Source: Selaginella tamariscina (Eukaryota; Streptophyta; Lycopodiopsida; Selaginellales; Selaginellaceae). From it: a DNA stretch of 64,000 nt. The position numbers and the translations under genes were made by a program. Position 1 is the first letter of the stretch. Each line of letters starts with the position of its first letter. Below the pieces are notes generated by a model that saw only the letters and a program-made list of their open reading frames with translations, did not search any database and was not told the origin of the DNA. Of this stretch, positions 1 to 16,330 are shown in pieces. The DNA is taken from the NCBI GenBank assembly GCA_003024785.1, contig PUQB01000263.1:124001-188000 (forward strand), given 5' to 3'.

Positions 1-50
1 ACACACACGCACTTACGTCAGCGTTTTAAACGCGTCCTCGACATATACAG

Positions 51-5468
<5,418 letters not shown>

Positions 5469-5963
5469 AAGCTCCGTTAAAGGCAGGTTCCGTTCGTAAC
5501 AAGACCCTGGGTAGGAACTAGAGGTACGGATTTTGTGCATCTCCAAACATCATGCTTAAAATATCTAGTATATCTATATATTAATATGTTCATATATATG
5601 GTTATTTATATAATGCTTTTTTCGCACAGAGTATATTGAGAATATTATTCTTTTGCCTATTTCCCTCAACAAGGTTGTTTTAACTGTTTAGTTAAACTAG
5701 TATATGTTCTACTTATCTGTAGCTTATACATTTGTACAGTGTTATCTCTATATATTGTGTACTACATATTTTGCACGCATTGTATATAGACATATTATGT
5801 ATCCGTATATGGAAGCTGCATATACATGTCATTTGTGTTTGTGCGTAGTTATACATACATTGAACTGAAGATATTATTCCGTTCCTTTCTTTTACTTACC
5901 GTGTTCTTTATTAAGGGTTTTAATTTTAGGTTAGGGTTTTTGGGCTTAGAGGAGGAGGAGGAG

Positions 5964-6749
5964 ATGAAGATCAAGGTGCTCAGTATCCTACATTTTCTGC
6001 CATGACTTTTTTATTGGTTTTCCTTAACATAGATTCTGCGATTTGTTTGCATTTGAACAACAGAGTGAGTAAATCTCTCCCTCCCTCCCTCTCTCTCTCA
6101 ATTTCATTTGTGTGTGCAGATGGCATGCTGTAGCGTCGTGGACATGGGATGCACATGATGATGCGTGCGGGATTTGTAGAATGGCATTCGATGGCTGCTG
6201 TCCTGATTGCAAAATGCCCGGTGACGATTGCCCGCTCAGTAAGTAATACATACACATACATACGCACATATTGCTGTATACGTGTCTGCACTTAATGCAC
6301 ACGCTGGTATAAACATTATCCATCAGTGCCTGATATAGTCATGTGTGAACTCCACACACACACAGACCAAATGTGTATATAATATACACCATAATGAGTC
6401 GATTAATTAGCACACAGTGGCCCCTTCTATAATGAAGATTTATTATAGAAGGAAATCACGAGAAGGTTTTAAGTGCTAGATAAAACCCAATGAATGAACT
6501 CACAAGTTGTTCGAGTTTATGCAGCTTGTGTTTCGTTTATTCAGTGGCACATGAGATGCTTGTGTACGCATCTTTCTTTGTATCATATGTCACACGCACA
6601 CGCACACGCACACCCACACCTGTGTTAATGCAGTATGGGGAGCTTGCAACCATGCATTCCACTTGCATTGCATTCTCAAGTGGGTAAATTCCCAGAGTCC
6701 TCGTCCTCAGTGTCCCATGTGCCGCAGGGAATGGAAATTCAGAGAATGA
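5964..6749 (+). CDS. APC11: Anaphase-promoting complex subunit 11 (RING-H2)
   Basis: Catalytic RING subunit of the APC/C ubiquitin ligase, which recruits the E2 and drives cell-cycle protein turnover. There are three exons. Exon 1 (5964-5982) encodes MKIKVL. Exon 2 (about 6120-6238) encodes WHAVASWTWDAHDDACGICR and ends in GDDCPL. Exon 3 (6634-6749) begins IWGACNHAFHLHCILKWV and ends CPMCRREWKFRE-stop. All RING-H2 Cys/His ligands and the extra Cys set typical of APC11 are present. The total of ~84 residues equals the family length. Exon 1 follows a short GGA-rich leader. Intron 1 carries U12-type signals: donor GTATCCT at 5983 and TTCCTTAAC at 6020-6028. With the acceptor at 6118-6119 the frame is one base short, so either a G is missing there or the splice is non-canonical. 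Intron 2 is GT-AG. Confidence 0.93.
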
Positions 6750-7670
6750 ACGTATTAGTATTTCTTCAGTGAATGAGCATTTCTTAAATTCTCTCTTAAT
6801 AAAATATGTAATAAAACTATATACTAAACAAAAAATCATTGTAAATTAAGTAATTAAAAGAGAAATAAAAAGTATAACAAGCTCTCACCATGTCTAACTT
6901 AATCTAATAACAATTCTTTAAAAATTTATATATAAATATTTGAATATTTGTTTCATTCATTAAAAAAATAACAAAGCATTATTTTATTTATTATTAATTA
7001 ATATTTATCTCTTTATTTTCTCTTAACTATTTTTAACTTTTTAAAATTTTAATATATTTATAAAATAATATAAATAACTACATATTTATTGTGTAGTTTG
7101 AAACTATATGAAAATAAACTTAAATTTATTTTATAACATAGTTGTTAAGTATTGCATATATTTTATAATTTTTTTTATTAGCCCTTTAATAAATGCATTT
7201 ACATAACGTGTTTATCGCTATGAATACTTTATATTATATGTAGTATTACTTGATTTTTAATGAACAAATAATGATCCTATATATATATGTAGTATTACTT
7301 GATTTTTAAAATGTATTTATGAGCAAGTTTGATTTATACTTATAAAAATGTGTTATTATTAATAGAGGATGTTAAAAAATGGCATACTTAATTAATACAG
7401 ATCTCATGAAGGGACATAAATATTGTATATTTTTATTATATAATTAAATCTTGTGATTATTATTTTAAAGTTTTTAAATTGCATTTTATTCTAATTATAT
7501 TAAATTTCAAAGTAAACTAGGTATTAGAATTAAAATAATTTAACCATTTAATAATGAAATATTATATTTTAATTATTAAAAAGGATGTTAATATTAAATT
7601 ATTACATAAATTTGTAATAAAACATACTAAAATTATATAAAAATCATAGTTTTATGGAATTATATCAGTT
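6750..7670. other. AT-rich intergenic DNA
   Basis: About 0.9 kb of very AT-rich sequence with no coding frame above noise. A ~25-nt phrase (GTAGTATTACTTGATTTTTAA) occurs twice, at 7240 and 7289, as a short direct repeat. No RNA gene is seen. Confidence 0.7.
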
Positions 7671-7720
7671 GCTTAACCCTAATTTGAATAACAGGGGACC
7701 CGTTTTTTAGGGTTCATCGG

Positions 7721-8145
7721 ATGAGGAATGATGCGAGCCTTCCGAGGAGGATCGATGCGGGAAATGCAGGTGGGTTGCTCCCCAGGAATTTGGATTCAGT
7801 GCGGAAATCAAGGCAGGAGGTCGTTGATCAGTCCTCTCGATTGTTTCCGGTCCCCAATATGTCTCCCAGAAGCTCGGAACAGAGCACTTCTAAGATGCTT
7901 GATGCAATCACGGCATTTCTTAATGACGAGATCAAGCAGAAGATCGTGCGTGCCTCTGTGTGCGTGTGTGTTTTCATAACAATGTGTGTGTTTTCTTCCT
8001 TTCTGCAGCATGACATCTCCGAGAAGATTGAGCCTCGATTTAGTAGCTTTGAACATGCTCTTGCAAAAACAGTAAAGAATACAGAGGTATGACCATGTAT
8101 GTGTATATGCATATGTATATAAATAAACAAGTATACCTATTATGA

Positions 8146-8189
<44 letters not shown>

Positions 8190-8778
8190 CTTGTTATGGA
8201 TAAAAAAATGTTGGTATACTAGGTAGAATGCGTGTTTTGTATATACATGACAAGATTATATGTTTATGCATGTTGGTATTTATATCGTAATTACAGAGAC
8301 AACTTAATGGTTTGGAGTATCGAATCAAACTCTTAGAGGAGGTTTCTCAAGTTAAACTGGTTGGTAATTTGTTTTAATTAAATAATTAGAGTAAATAGTG
8401 AACTGTGTGTAGGTGTGTGTGCATGTGTGCGTGGTGTGTTTATAGTTTCTTTTGCAGAAATTACGTGAGTCAAAAAGAAAGATTGTTACTCTCCCCAAAC
8501 GAAACCATGGGAGACGTAATCAACTTGCATTTTACAAATGGAGTATGTTAATTTAAATATATGCAGGTGAAGAATCAATTCCGAAGTATGATGTTGCTAG
8601 AATATCTTCTCGACATGTAAAGGTACGTCTGTGTGTGTGTGTGTGTGTGTGTCTCTCTCTCTCTCTCTCTCTTATATATATATATATATACCTTGAAACC
8701 ATTATAGTTTTTTATTATAAGACAGAGAGAAATGAGCACACCAGAGTTAATTGCGATAATGAAGGTCCGCTGCAATAA
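7721..8778 (+). CDS. Unrecognised coiled-coil protein gene
   Basis: Not recognised. Exon 1 starts at ATG 7721 and runs to 7945 with a Ser/Arg-rich head, then KMLDAITAFLNDEIKQKI. Exon 2 (8009-8086, 26 codons) is HDISEKIEPRFSSFEHALAK and more. Exon 3 (8297-8359) is RQLNGLEYRIKLLEEVSQVK. Exon 4 starts at 8458 with KLRESKRKI and most simply leaves at GTAATC 8516. Exon 5 (about 8567-8622) reads EESIPKYDVARISSRHVK. Exon 6 reaches TAA at 8776-8778. Exons 1-4 form a heptad-like coiled coil of about 80 residues; the rest is basic and polar. Introns carry (TG)n and (CT)n. The exon 3/4 donor choices (8360 or 8364) and the last exons are tentative. The predicted product is ~180 residues. The composition resembles small meiotic or kinetochore coiled-coil proteins, but no family motif supports a name. 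Confidence 0.6.
8142..8189 (+). repeat. (TG)n(AG)n microsatellite, intronic
   Basis: About 14 TG units then about 10 AG units, 55 nt inside intron 2 of the 7721-8778 gene. Confidence 0.95.
8630..8691 (+). repeat. (TG)n(TC)n(TA)n microsatellite next to a donor site
   Basis: It begins eight bases after the donor GTACGT at 8623, with TG, TC and TA blocks in order, inside the last intron of the 7721-8778 gene. Confidence 0.95.
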
Positions 8779-8889
8779 GACAAGTGAGGTATACACTAAA
8801 AACTTACATATTTGTGCGTGAATAAATAGTTTATATTATGCAGGTTTTAAATCATCAACAGAGTTTAATTCATCAAGGAATGTGATACT

Positions 8890-10022
8890 GTGAAAGGTGA
8901 GCATAACATATTCATATATATGTATTTATGTATGCATATATGTACATATACATACATGTATTTGTATATTATGTGTTGATAGAAAGCTAATTAACGGATT
9001 TAATAAATATTCAATACATTAAATGATTTAATGACTTTATAATTTATATTATTTAAATAATGTTTTAAAATAATATCAAAATAAAATAGGGTAATAAATA
9101 AATTTCAAAGTTATTTAGAGAAATAAAATATTTACTAAATTCATGATTTATTAAAAAATAAGGGCCTAGATAATACAAATATACATTTTTGTCTATGAAA
9201 AAATATATTATTATTATATAAATATATAAAACTGAAAATTATATTGATTTGAAATATTAAGTTTACATGAATATTTAAAAACTTATTTATACATTTACAT
9301 ACATACACATATATAAAAGAATATAAATTTTTAGATAAATATATAAGGCATCTCATATATATAATTTGCCTATATATTTATTTTTCAGAAATTTAACTTT
9401 CATGTTTAATATGTACCTTACTGATGTATATATTGTAAATTTAAAATTATGAAGTGTAGTGAAGTTATATTCTATTTATCTCAAAATTTATTTTTTGTTT
9501 GATATAATATTAAATTAATATTGATTTATATTATTCAATAAAATATTATTAATAATTTTTTTTATATTGTTTCTTATAAGTTATATCTATAATAAATTAT
9601 AAACTATAACTTAATTCATAAATGATTATGGATGTTTTATATATTATGCATAAATTATATTAATTTAAGATGTTAATTTAAATAAGACATATATCTATAT
9701 GAATTTAACTATTTAATAATAAATATTACTTTACAAACACACTCGACAATTTCTCCATTCTTGTTTTGTTTATACGATGTACATGACATAAATCATTTAA
9801 ATAAACGTAATAAATATATTATAAATAGATATTTATATTTTATATATACAAATAAATAATTGTTTCACATTATAAAATAAATTTATGTTATATACATATA
9901 TTATATATATAACAATTTATTATATATAACTCATTAATGAAAATTGTATTCATATATTTATGTTGCATATATATTATAATTTTCATATATACATAACATT
10001 TCTTATATATTTAAAATGATAT

Positions 10023-10055
<33 letters not shown>

Positions 10056-11150
10056 ATTCTAAAATGTACTTTTACGAAATGTAATATAACGCCCGTTTAT
10101 TTAAAAGTGGATAGCTTTTTATGTGTAACAATCGTATTAATACATGATGTACCTTATGAATAAATTTCATCAATATATGTAAAATATTAATAATTAATTT
10201 TAAATGATTTTGAATTTGCATATTCATTAAATATTTAATAAATAAAAATTATAACATATGAACATAAACTTAACAACTATGAATGTTTATATACAAAATA
10301 TTTAACATTTCATAATAAATCTATGTATCAAACCATGTTTCATTCTATAATATATATGTACCACATATATAATTATGAGTATCACTTGTGACTTCCACGT
10401 TATTTAATAATGTAATTATTTATTAGAAATCTAAATTTAGCACAAACTTCTTAAATGATTGGAAAAGCTTCACATACAACGTATCATGTTTAATTTTGAC
10501 TATTATTATATTTAAAACCTCATGTATGACATTATCATTTTTAATTCTGATTATTATTATTATATTTATTAAGACGAATCTTAAACATTATTTTTATATT
10601 TCCACGTTCCTCGTATATATAGTCCATGGCTTTATATTTTTCAGATTAAGAGTGTGAAACTTTCTTTTACATATATAGAATGTATATATACAATATACAT
10701 GTCATGTTACACTCAGATTTACTACATAATACATATATAAAATGTTACAGTCACATTTAAGTGTACATGTGTGCCATATTTGGGCTCTTATATATATTCA
10801 GGGTTTTCTAATAAACACACATTCAGAGTTTCCCATTTATTTTTTTTCAACAATTTACTAATTTAAATTTTAAAATGACAGTTTAAAATCAATCTATATT
10901 TAAAAGTATTCTAAAATATTAGATTGATATAATAGATGGATGTAAACATTGAATATATCACGTATATCAATAGTACAACCTCTGTGCATCAATTCCTTAC
11001 ACACACACACACACACCATACAAGTTCTGCGTATATACATACATATAAACTTCTCATAAAACTGAAGAACACAGAGAGCATAAAACCAACATGATAACAC
11101 ACGCATGCAACACAGAGAGGAACAAAACTGCATATTTAAGTTCCTTGGTG
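8890..11150. other. AT-rich intergenic DNA with (GT)n at 10029-10055
   Basis: About 2.2 kb of extremely AT-rich sequence, dense in TATA and ATAA strings, with one (GT)n tract. There is no coding frame with plausible composition and no RNA gene. It separates two convergent genes, so both 3' ends face it. Confidence 0.7.
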
Positions 11151-11181
11151 AACAGAGTTAGACGAGCTCCCACCGAAGAAG

Positions 11182-11414
11182 TCAGTAATGCAGCGTGTTC
11201 CTGGGGGAGGAGGGAGGGTGCACCTTCTTATTACTCGCAGATTTCTCCTTCATTTTTGAATCCTGGCCGTCCTCTTCACCATCACTCAAGCCTGTGTACT
11301 TCTTCACTTGAAATATATCCATGCAATCCTCAAGAAAGTCCATGCATTCAGGCTTCCTTCTCACAGCTGCCTGAAAATCAAGTTAAGACATGTATATATA
11401 CATACATATCTATG

Positions 11415-11459
<45 letters not shown>

Positions 11460-12536
11460 AAGCATACCTCAAGATCTACAAGTCTCAAGCTTTTCCTCTT
11501 GGCCTTGACCATCTCAGAGAAAGCATCGGTAGTTAAGTTCTCGATGAATAATTGACAAGCATGAGAAATTGTAGCCAACCCTGGACACACTACCAAGTTT
11601 ACATCCTAACATTGATATGTGACTAGAGGAGAGAGAGTGTGCTTTTGTGTGTATGTGTGTACGTACCTGGACGGGATACTAGCTTTATATCCTTGTCCAA
11701 CCTTACTATCCTTTTCACCCTTCCCAGTGGAAACGGGAGTGTATCATGTTTTTCACTGTTCTCTTCTTCATCCCCATCTGGCTTTTCTTCAGTGTTTTCT
11801 GCGTACAAATATAGGCTTTATTATGTAAATTGATGCACAATGCATACATACATGTGTGTGTGTATGGAATACTATCAATAAACGACGTAATGCAGTAGGA
11901 AAACTATATATCACACCACGTCTATCTATGTCTGTGTTGCCCTCTTCTGTTTATAATCACTTTTTATGTACTGTAGATATTCATAGATACATTTATATAT
12001 TTCCAAAGACATACTTGCATATATATAGATAATGATATAAAAGCACACGCAGACATATATACAGCGCTTACCCGGTGGAATAGCTTCTTCTATATCATTG
12101 GATTGGGGTGAATGATTATCTGAATCATCTTTTCCTGCATAAATATGCATATAAGGATGTAAATACGTGTGTATGTAATACACGTATCGCATATACAGAT
12201 AGCTTACCTGCCGCACTATCTTCTTCCTCATTGATTTGGGCTGACTGCTCGACTTGAGCAGGTTCTGACTCGCCTTCTCCTGATCAATATGTCTATGTGT
12301 GCTTCATATTTAATTCTACCAATATAGATACATAATATACATACATACACACACACGCACGGACCCACACACACACACACAAGTCGACAGCTTACCTGAT
12401 GGATTGTCTTCTTCCTTATCATAATAGGATTGTGGTGACCGTTTCACTTGTGCAGGTAGTGGGCCTCTGAATCGCGTTGTCCTGCACCAACAACACCAAC
12501 GTGTGTGTCTAATATATGCTATACGGTGTGTGTGAG

Positions 12537-12573
<37 letters not shown>

Positions 12574-12752
12574 TATAATATAGCTTACCTGCTAAATGGT
12601 CTATTTGGGCAGTCTTTGAATCACCTTCTGCGAATGTAGGATCCTTACATCCATACACACTACACAAACGCACACATACCTGGTTGCATATGGTTTGAAT
12701 GGGCAGCTACTTCGGCACCTGAATCGTCATGTGCTGCTGCCTCCTCCTGCAT
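11182..12752 (-). CDS. Histone-fold protein, NF-YC / POLE4 (DPB3)-like
   Basis: Probable small nuclear histone-fold subunit. The exon 11667-11798 encodes an acidic linker then LPFPLGRVKRIVRLDKDIKL. It splices to 11468-11580 (LATISHACQLFIENL, then KRKSLRLVDLE) and to 11182-11370 (AAVRRKPECMDFLEDCMD and a Lys/Ser tail). This is the alpha1-loop-alpha2-alpha3 pattern of the CBF/NF-Y family, closest in feel to CHRAC1/POLE4/NF-YC10-type proteins of DNA polymerase epsilon or chromatin accessibility complexes; the exact subfamily is undecided. The start is ATG 12750-12752. Upstream exons are 12680-12752, 12589-12627, 12396-12481, 12208-12279 and 12072-12134, nearly all phase 1 and multiples of three. 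They encode similar acidic Ser/Gln/Glu segments, as if one exon was duplicated. The exon 12396-12481 is 86 nt, one base short of an open frame. Introns are TG- and CT-rich on the sense strand. Confidence 0.82.
11411..11460 (-). repeat. (TG)n(AG)n (sense) microsatellite after a donor site
   Basis: On the minus (sense) strand the donor GTATGC at 11467 is followed within a few bases by ~11 TG units and ~11 AG units, the same order as in plus-strand genes of this window. Confidence 0.93.
12536..12579 (-). repeat. (CT)n(TA)n microsatellite in intron
   Basis: On the plus strand a TC tract of ~26 nt is followed by TA repeats, just 3' (sense) of the donor at 12588. It lies inside an intron of the histone-fold gene. 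Confidence 0.93.
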
Positions 12753-12899
12753 CGCGGCTAAAACCCTATTTCTGCAAATGCCAGTTCGATTCACTTCATC
12801 TCTATATAATGTGTGTAAATATACATATGTATGTGATATACATATACACACCCGCACGCATATATGAGTATATACTTAATTAAACTGAACTCATTATGT

Positions 12900-14155
12900 T
12901 CATATCTAACCAATCAATGACTATTATTATCTTTTTGGCTCAGATTGAAACAAATATTCATTGATATTAATATTATTAGTTTATTATTAAGTGATTTAAA
13001 AACAACTAATTAAAAACAAACTTTTTATTTTTTTATTTTATATAAGAGTAAGTTTTACTATTAAATTCTGGTTTTATATTTGAAAAACAAACAGTTCTCA
13101 ATATATATATAAATGATATTTACGAAAATTCAATATCAACCGTTCAAATCGGAACAAATAATAGCCATTGATAAGCAATCAAATAATATATAGCTAGATT
13201 GTATGTTACGTTAAAAAATTACTAAAAGAACTTATTAAACTTAAAAGTATTATTATTTATGTTTTTTATACAGTTGGAATTATTAAATTTTCTTTCTTAA
13301 TAAACGCTATTAAGTGAAATAATATTAATTTATATTTATAAAAAATATAAATAGGTGTATATACATCTACACATGTACATGATATTCTTTAATTGAATGT
13401 ATCCAATACTTTAAAAGCTTATAAAATGTAATTTAATTAAGTGTGGTAAAAAGTAATGTTTATATACAATATAGTTTTACTGTTTTATATTTATTATTGT
13501 ATTATTAATTTAATATTATAAAATTATTATATTATAACATGATAAAAAAAGAAAGATTTAAAATCAAGTGCATAGCATAGCTTTTTTTTAATCATATCTA
13601 TTTTCTTATTTAAATAAGAAAGCTATATTATGCTTTAAGTTTAAGTTTTTTATTTGTAAAATTTAAATTTAAAAACATTAAACAACATAAAATTAATAAA
13701 TTACTGATGGCATCCACCATTGCAATTCATAAACAACTTGTAACTTGTTAATCTAAGCTAAGTAAAATGCAGGATAATGATTGAGCTTAAATATATTTTA
13801 AGTTTTCTACAATTAAATAAAGTTAATTTAAGTCATTCTTAAAGTTCCTCCACTTTTTAAACAAGTTACAATGAAGTGGTTGGTTTTAATAAGTAGTAAA
13901 AACATTCTTCTAAAAATATATTGAAGTAATTATGGATTAATTTAATTTAATTATAAATTTACAATAAATTTAAACAAGTTTTGTGAAACTTAAATAAAGA
14001 TAGGTGTACGACTACAATGCCATATATTATTATCACGTTTGTTCATGGGACGAGACTGACATGTGGACAATTGTGAGCTTAAGCTTCGATTTTTGTGTGT
14101 GGTGCTGAATCAAGCTTTTAACCTTATTTTTTGTATAGATTAATTAATTCGCAAT
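12900..14155. other. AT-rich intergenic DNA
   Basis: About 1.25 kb upstream of the histone-fold gene (its promoter side). It is highly AT-rich, without a coding frame, tRNA or clear repeat unit. Confidence 0.65.
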
Positions 14156-14159
14156 CATG

Positions 14160-14300
14160 TCAAGTATAATTTTGAAAAGTCTCCCTCTTGTTTGACTCTT
14201 CTTCATTTTTCTTTCATTCATGTTACTTCTATTTTACTTCATCCATCTGCTTCTACCTTCATTTTTATCACTTTTGTCTCACTCTTACTTCATGTTGTCT
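14160..14300 (+). pseudogene. Ty3/gypsy relic 1, left plus-oriented end
   Basis: This segment matches the reverse complement of about 37860-37990, the spacer between protease and reverse transcriptase in relic 2. Shared blocks include TTTTGAAAAGT, TTGACTC and TTATCACTTTTGT, in order and at matching spacing. It is therefore in the opposite orientation to the block immediately to its right. It is a non-coding relic. Confidence 0.75.
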
Positions 14301-14319
14301 TTTCTTCGTAAGTTCTTCT

Positions 14320-15145
14320 GCTTTAACAATGAAGTGACCACATCAAGATTGTACATTTTGAGAACCATGCAAATACACATAAAGCTTCTCAAAACCTCAA
14401 ACCATTGCTAAACACTCCTTCTCTATCGTGGAGTAGTTCACTTCTAATATATGACTAATGTACACAATGGGATGACGTTGACCAGGCACACTCGTATTCT
14501 CCTACATTAACATGCCCCGATATCAATGTCAAAAGCATCCATATGCAAGATGAAACGATGAATGTAATTAGGGTATGCCAAAAACTAAAAAGAGTTGTTA
14601 ATAGTTATTTAAGATCTTACAAATGCATGTTTTCAATTCTTAGACCAGACAAGAAATGACGTTAACGATTTCAACAACGTCCGCAATGGTGCAATACGAT
14701 CTAAAAGATAATTGTACCTTACCAAAAAAGCATTGTACATTGTTCCACACTTTGGCGTAGAAAAATTTAGAACTACAGTAAATTTTGTTAAGATCGACTT
14801 GTAAATCTTCATGGAAAATGCAATTGCCAAGATACATAGTGTCTTTGAATCCAAACACACACTTAGATCGCTTCAATTTTCAAATCAACTTCCCACAGTC
14901 GATCCAAAATCTTGCATACATCACTAACATGCTCATTTCACATTCCTTTTGAGTAGATTAAAACATCGTCAGTGAATTCAATAGTCATCTTCGATGTATC
15001 ACAAAGAATTTCATCTATCATACGCTGGAAAGTCGCTAGAGCATTGCTTAAACCAAAAGACATTACCAAAAACTCATACAAATCAAATGATGTTCGAAAA
15101 GTAGTCTTAAGAATGTCCATGTTTGGCATGGCGGTCCCAAAGTTT
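14320..15145 (-). pseudogene. Ty3/gypsy relic 1, reverse transcriptase block (inverted)
   Basis: Minus-strand remnants of RT: DILKTTFRT, the LVMSFGLSNALATFQRMIDE region and FTDDVLIYSK, which carries the paired Asp of the palm active site (15129-14938). RT thumb and RNase H remnants follow, down to 14320 (KRSKCVFGFKDTMYLG near 14870). Stops and frame changes break it up. It aligns collinearly with 36600-37420 of relic 2. Similarity ends at about 15145, where the tandem array begins, and resumes on the other side of the array at ~27835. Confidence 0.85.
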
Positions 15146-15360
15146 CTCCACCTGTTGAACGGCCTGGATCTCCCGGTTTCTGACGGGCCCGAATTCTTAT
15201 TTCAATGTCTCCTTGGTCCTTTTGAATTTTTGAGTCATTTCGCATCTGTCTCGGGTGGATCGGCCCGATCTTCGAGACCGATGCGGAATCGCAGTGGTCC
15301 GATGTTTCTGCAGATTTCTGCGTGCGATTCCGTGGCCCCGCCGCTTGCAAGGGCTAATTA

Positions 15361-15946
15361 AATTTATGGCGACGGTCTACAGCGTTTTTCGCACGTAAGT
15401 CGCCCGTCCGGACTCCCATTTTGGTGTTTTTGGTGTCTTTCCGTAGCCCTCGGCCGGATCTACGAGCCCATGTTGCCCGATCTCCGTTTCGATATCTGTG
15501 CCGTCTGATATTCGCTAATTACCGCACGGCCCCTTAAACTTCTTAATTAAATCCGGCGAACGGTCTGCAGCGTTTCTCCCGCGTAACTCGCCCGTCCGGA
15601 CTCCCATTTTGGTGTTTTGGTGTCTTTGCGTAGCCCTCGGCCGGATCTACGAGTCCATGTTGCCCGATCTCCGTTTCCATATCTGTGCCGTCTGATATTC
15701 GCTAATTACCGCACAGCCCCTTAAACTTCTTAATTAAATCCGGCGAACGGTCTGCAGAGTTTCTCCCGCGTAACTCGCCGTCCGGACTCCGTTTTTGGCG
15801 TTTTTGGGTTTGGTTCGTAGCCCTCGGCCGGATCTACGAGCCCAAGTTGTCCGATCTCCGTTTGGATATTTGCGTTGTCTGATATTCGCTAAATACTGCA
15901 CGCCTCGTTAAACTTGTTAATTAAATCCGGCGAACGGTCAGCAACG
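15361..15946 (+). repeat. 187-bp GC-rich subrepeats, three per unit (first copy)
   Basis: Three tandem units of 186-188 bp share CCTCGGCCGGATCTACGAG, a GATATTCGCTAA phrase and TTAATTAAATCCGGCGAACG. GACTCC anchors fall at 15411, 15599 and 15785. The third unit is the most diverged. The same block recurs at about 16800-17350, 20090-20645 and 23393-23945. The base composition differs sharply from the AT-rich surroundings. Confidence 0.9.
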
Positions 15947-16094
15947 TTTGCCGCAGTTTCTGTGCGGTACATGCGTCCGTCTCTCGTGGTTTCGACTGCT
16001 AATATTTGAGTAACAGTTTACAACTTCTTAAACACGTTTATTCGAAAAAGACTGCATATACTGGACATGTAAATGAATGTTTACATTTAATAAT

Positions 16095-16330
16095 TTGGTA
16101 TGTTGGTTAGGTACCTTGGTTTACGAAAGTCAGGTTGCCGGTTCAATCCTGTAGGCCGTTTTTTAATAAGAATTAAGGAGGTTGTGTGTTCAAATCCTAT
16201 TAACTAAATTGTAAACAACTTACATATGACACAGATGGGAATTTGTGTTAATGTTTAAGGGGTTGGCTGCATGGTTAGCACATTAGGTTTGAAATAAGGA
16301 GGTTGCGGGTTCAAGTCCTACTAACTAAAT
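16095..16330 (+). repeat. tRNA-like pol III module, copy in deleted unit
   Basis: Three B-box-like strings (GGTTCAATCC, GTTCAAATCC and GGTTCAAGTCC) lie within ~190 bp. The third is preceded by TGGCTGCATGGTTAGCAC, which fits an A-box and a D-arm. The T-arm is plausible, but the anticodon and acceptor stems do not close, so it is tRNA-derived and not a functional tRNA. The first B-box has lost one A here. Confidence 0.65.

Noticed and set aside
5983..6060. A 32-nt micro-exon (6033-6064) between APC11 exons 1 and 2
   Set aside because: It gives the wrong phase into the conserved WHAVASW exon and inserts residues unknown in the family.
15063..15350. Open frame spanning the retroelement and the satellite
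   Set aside because: It crosses the insertion junction, and the part right of 15145 has no counterpart in the element.
16240..16330. Functional tRNA gene in the satellite
   Set aside because: A-box, D-arm and B-box fit, but the anticodon and acceptor stems do not pair.
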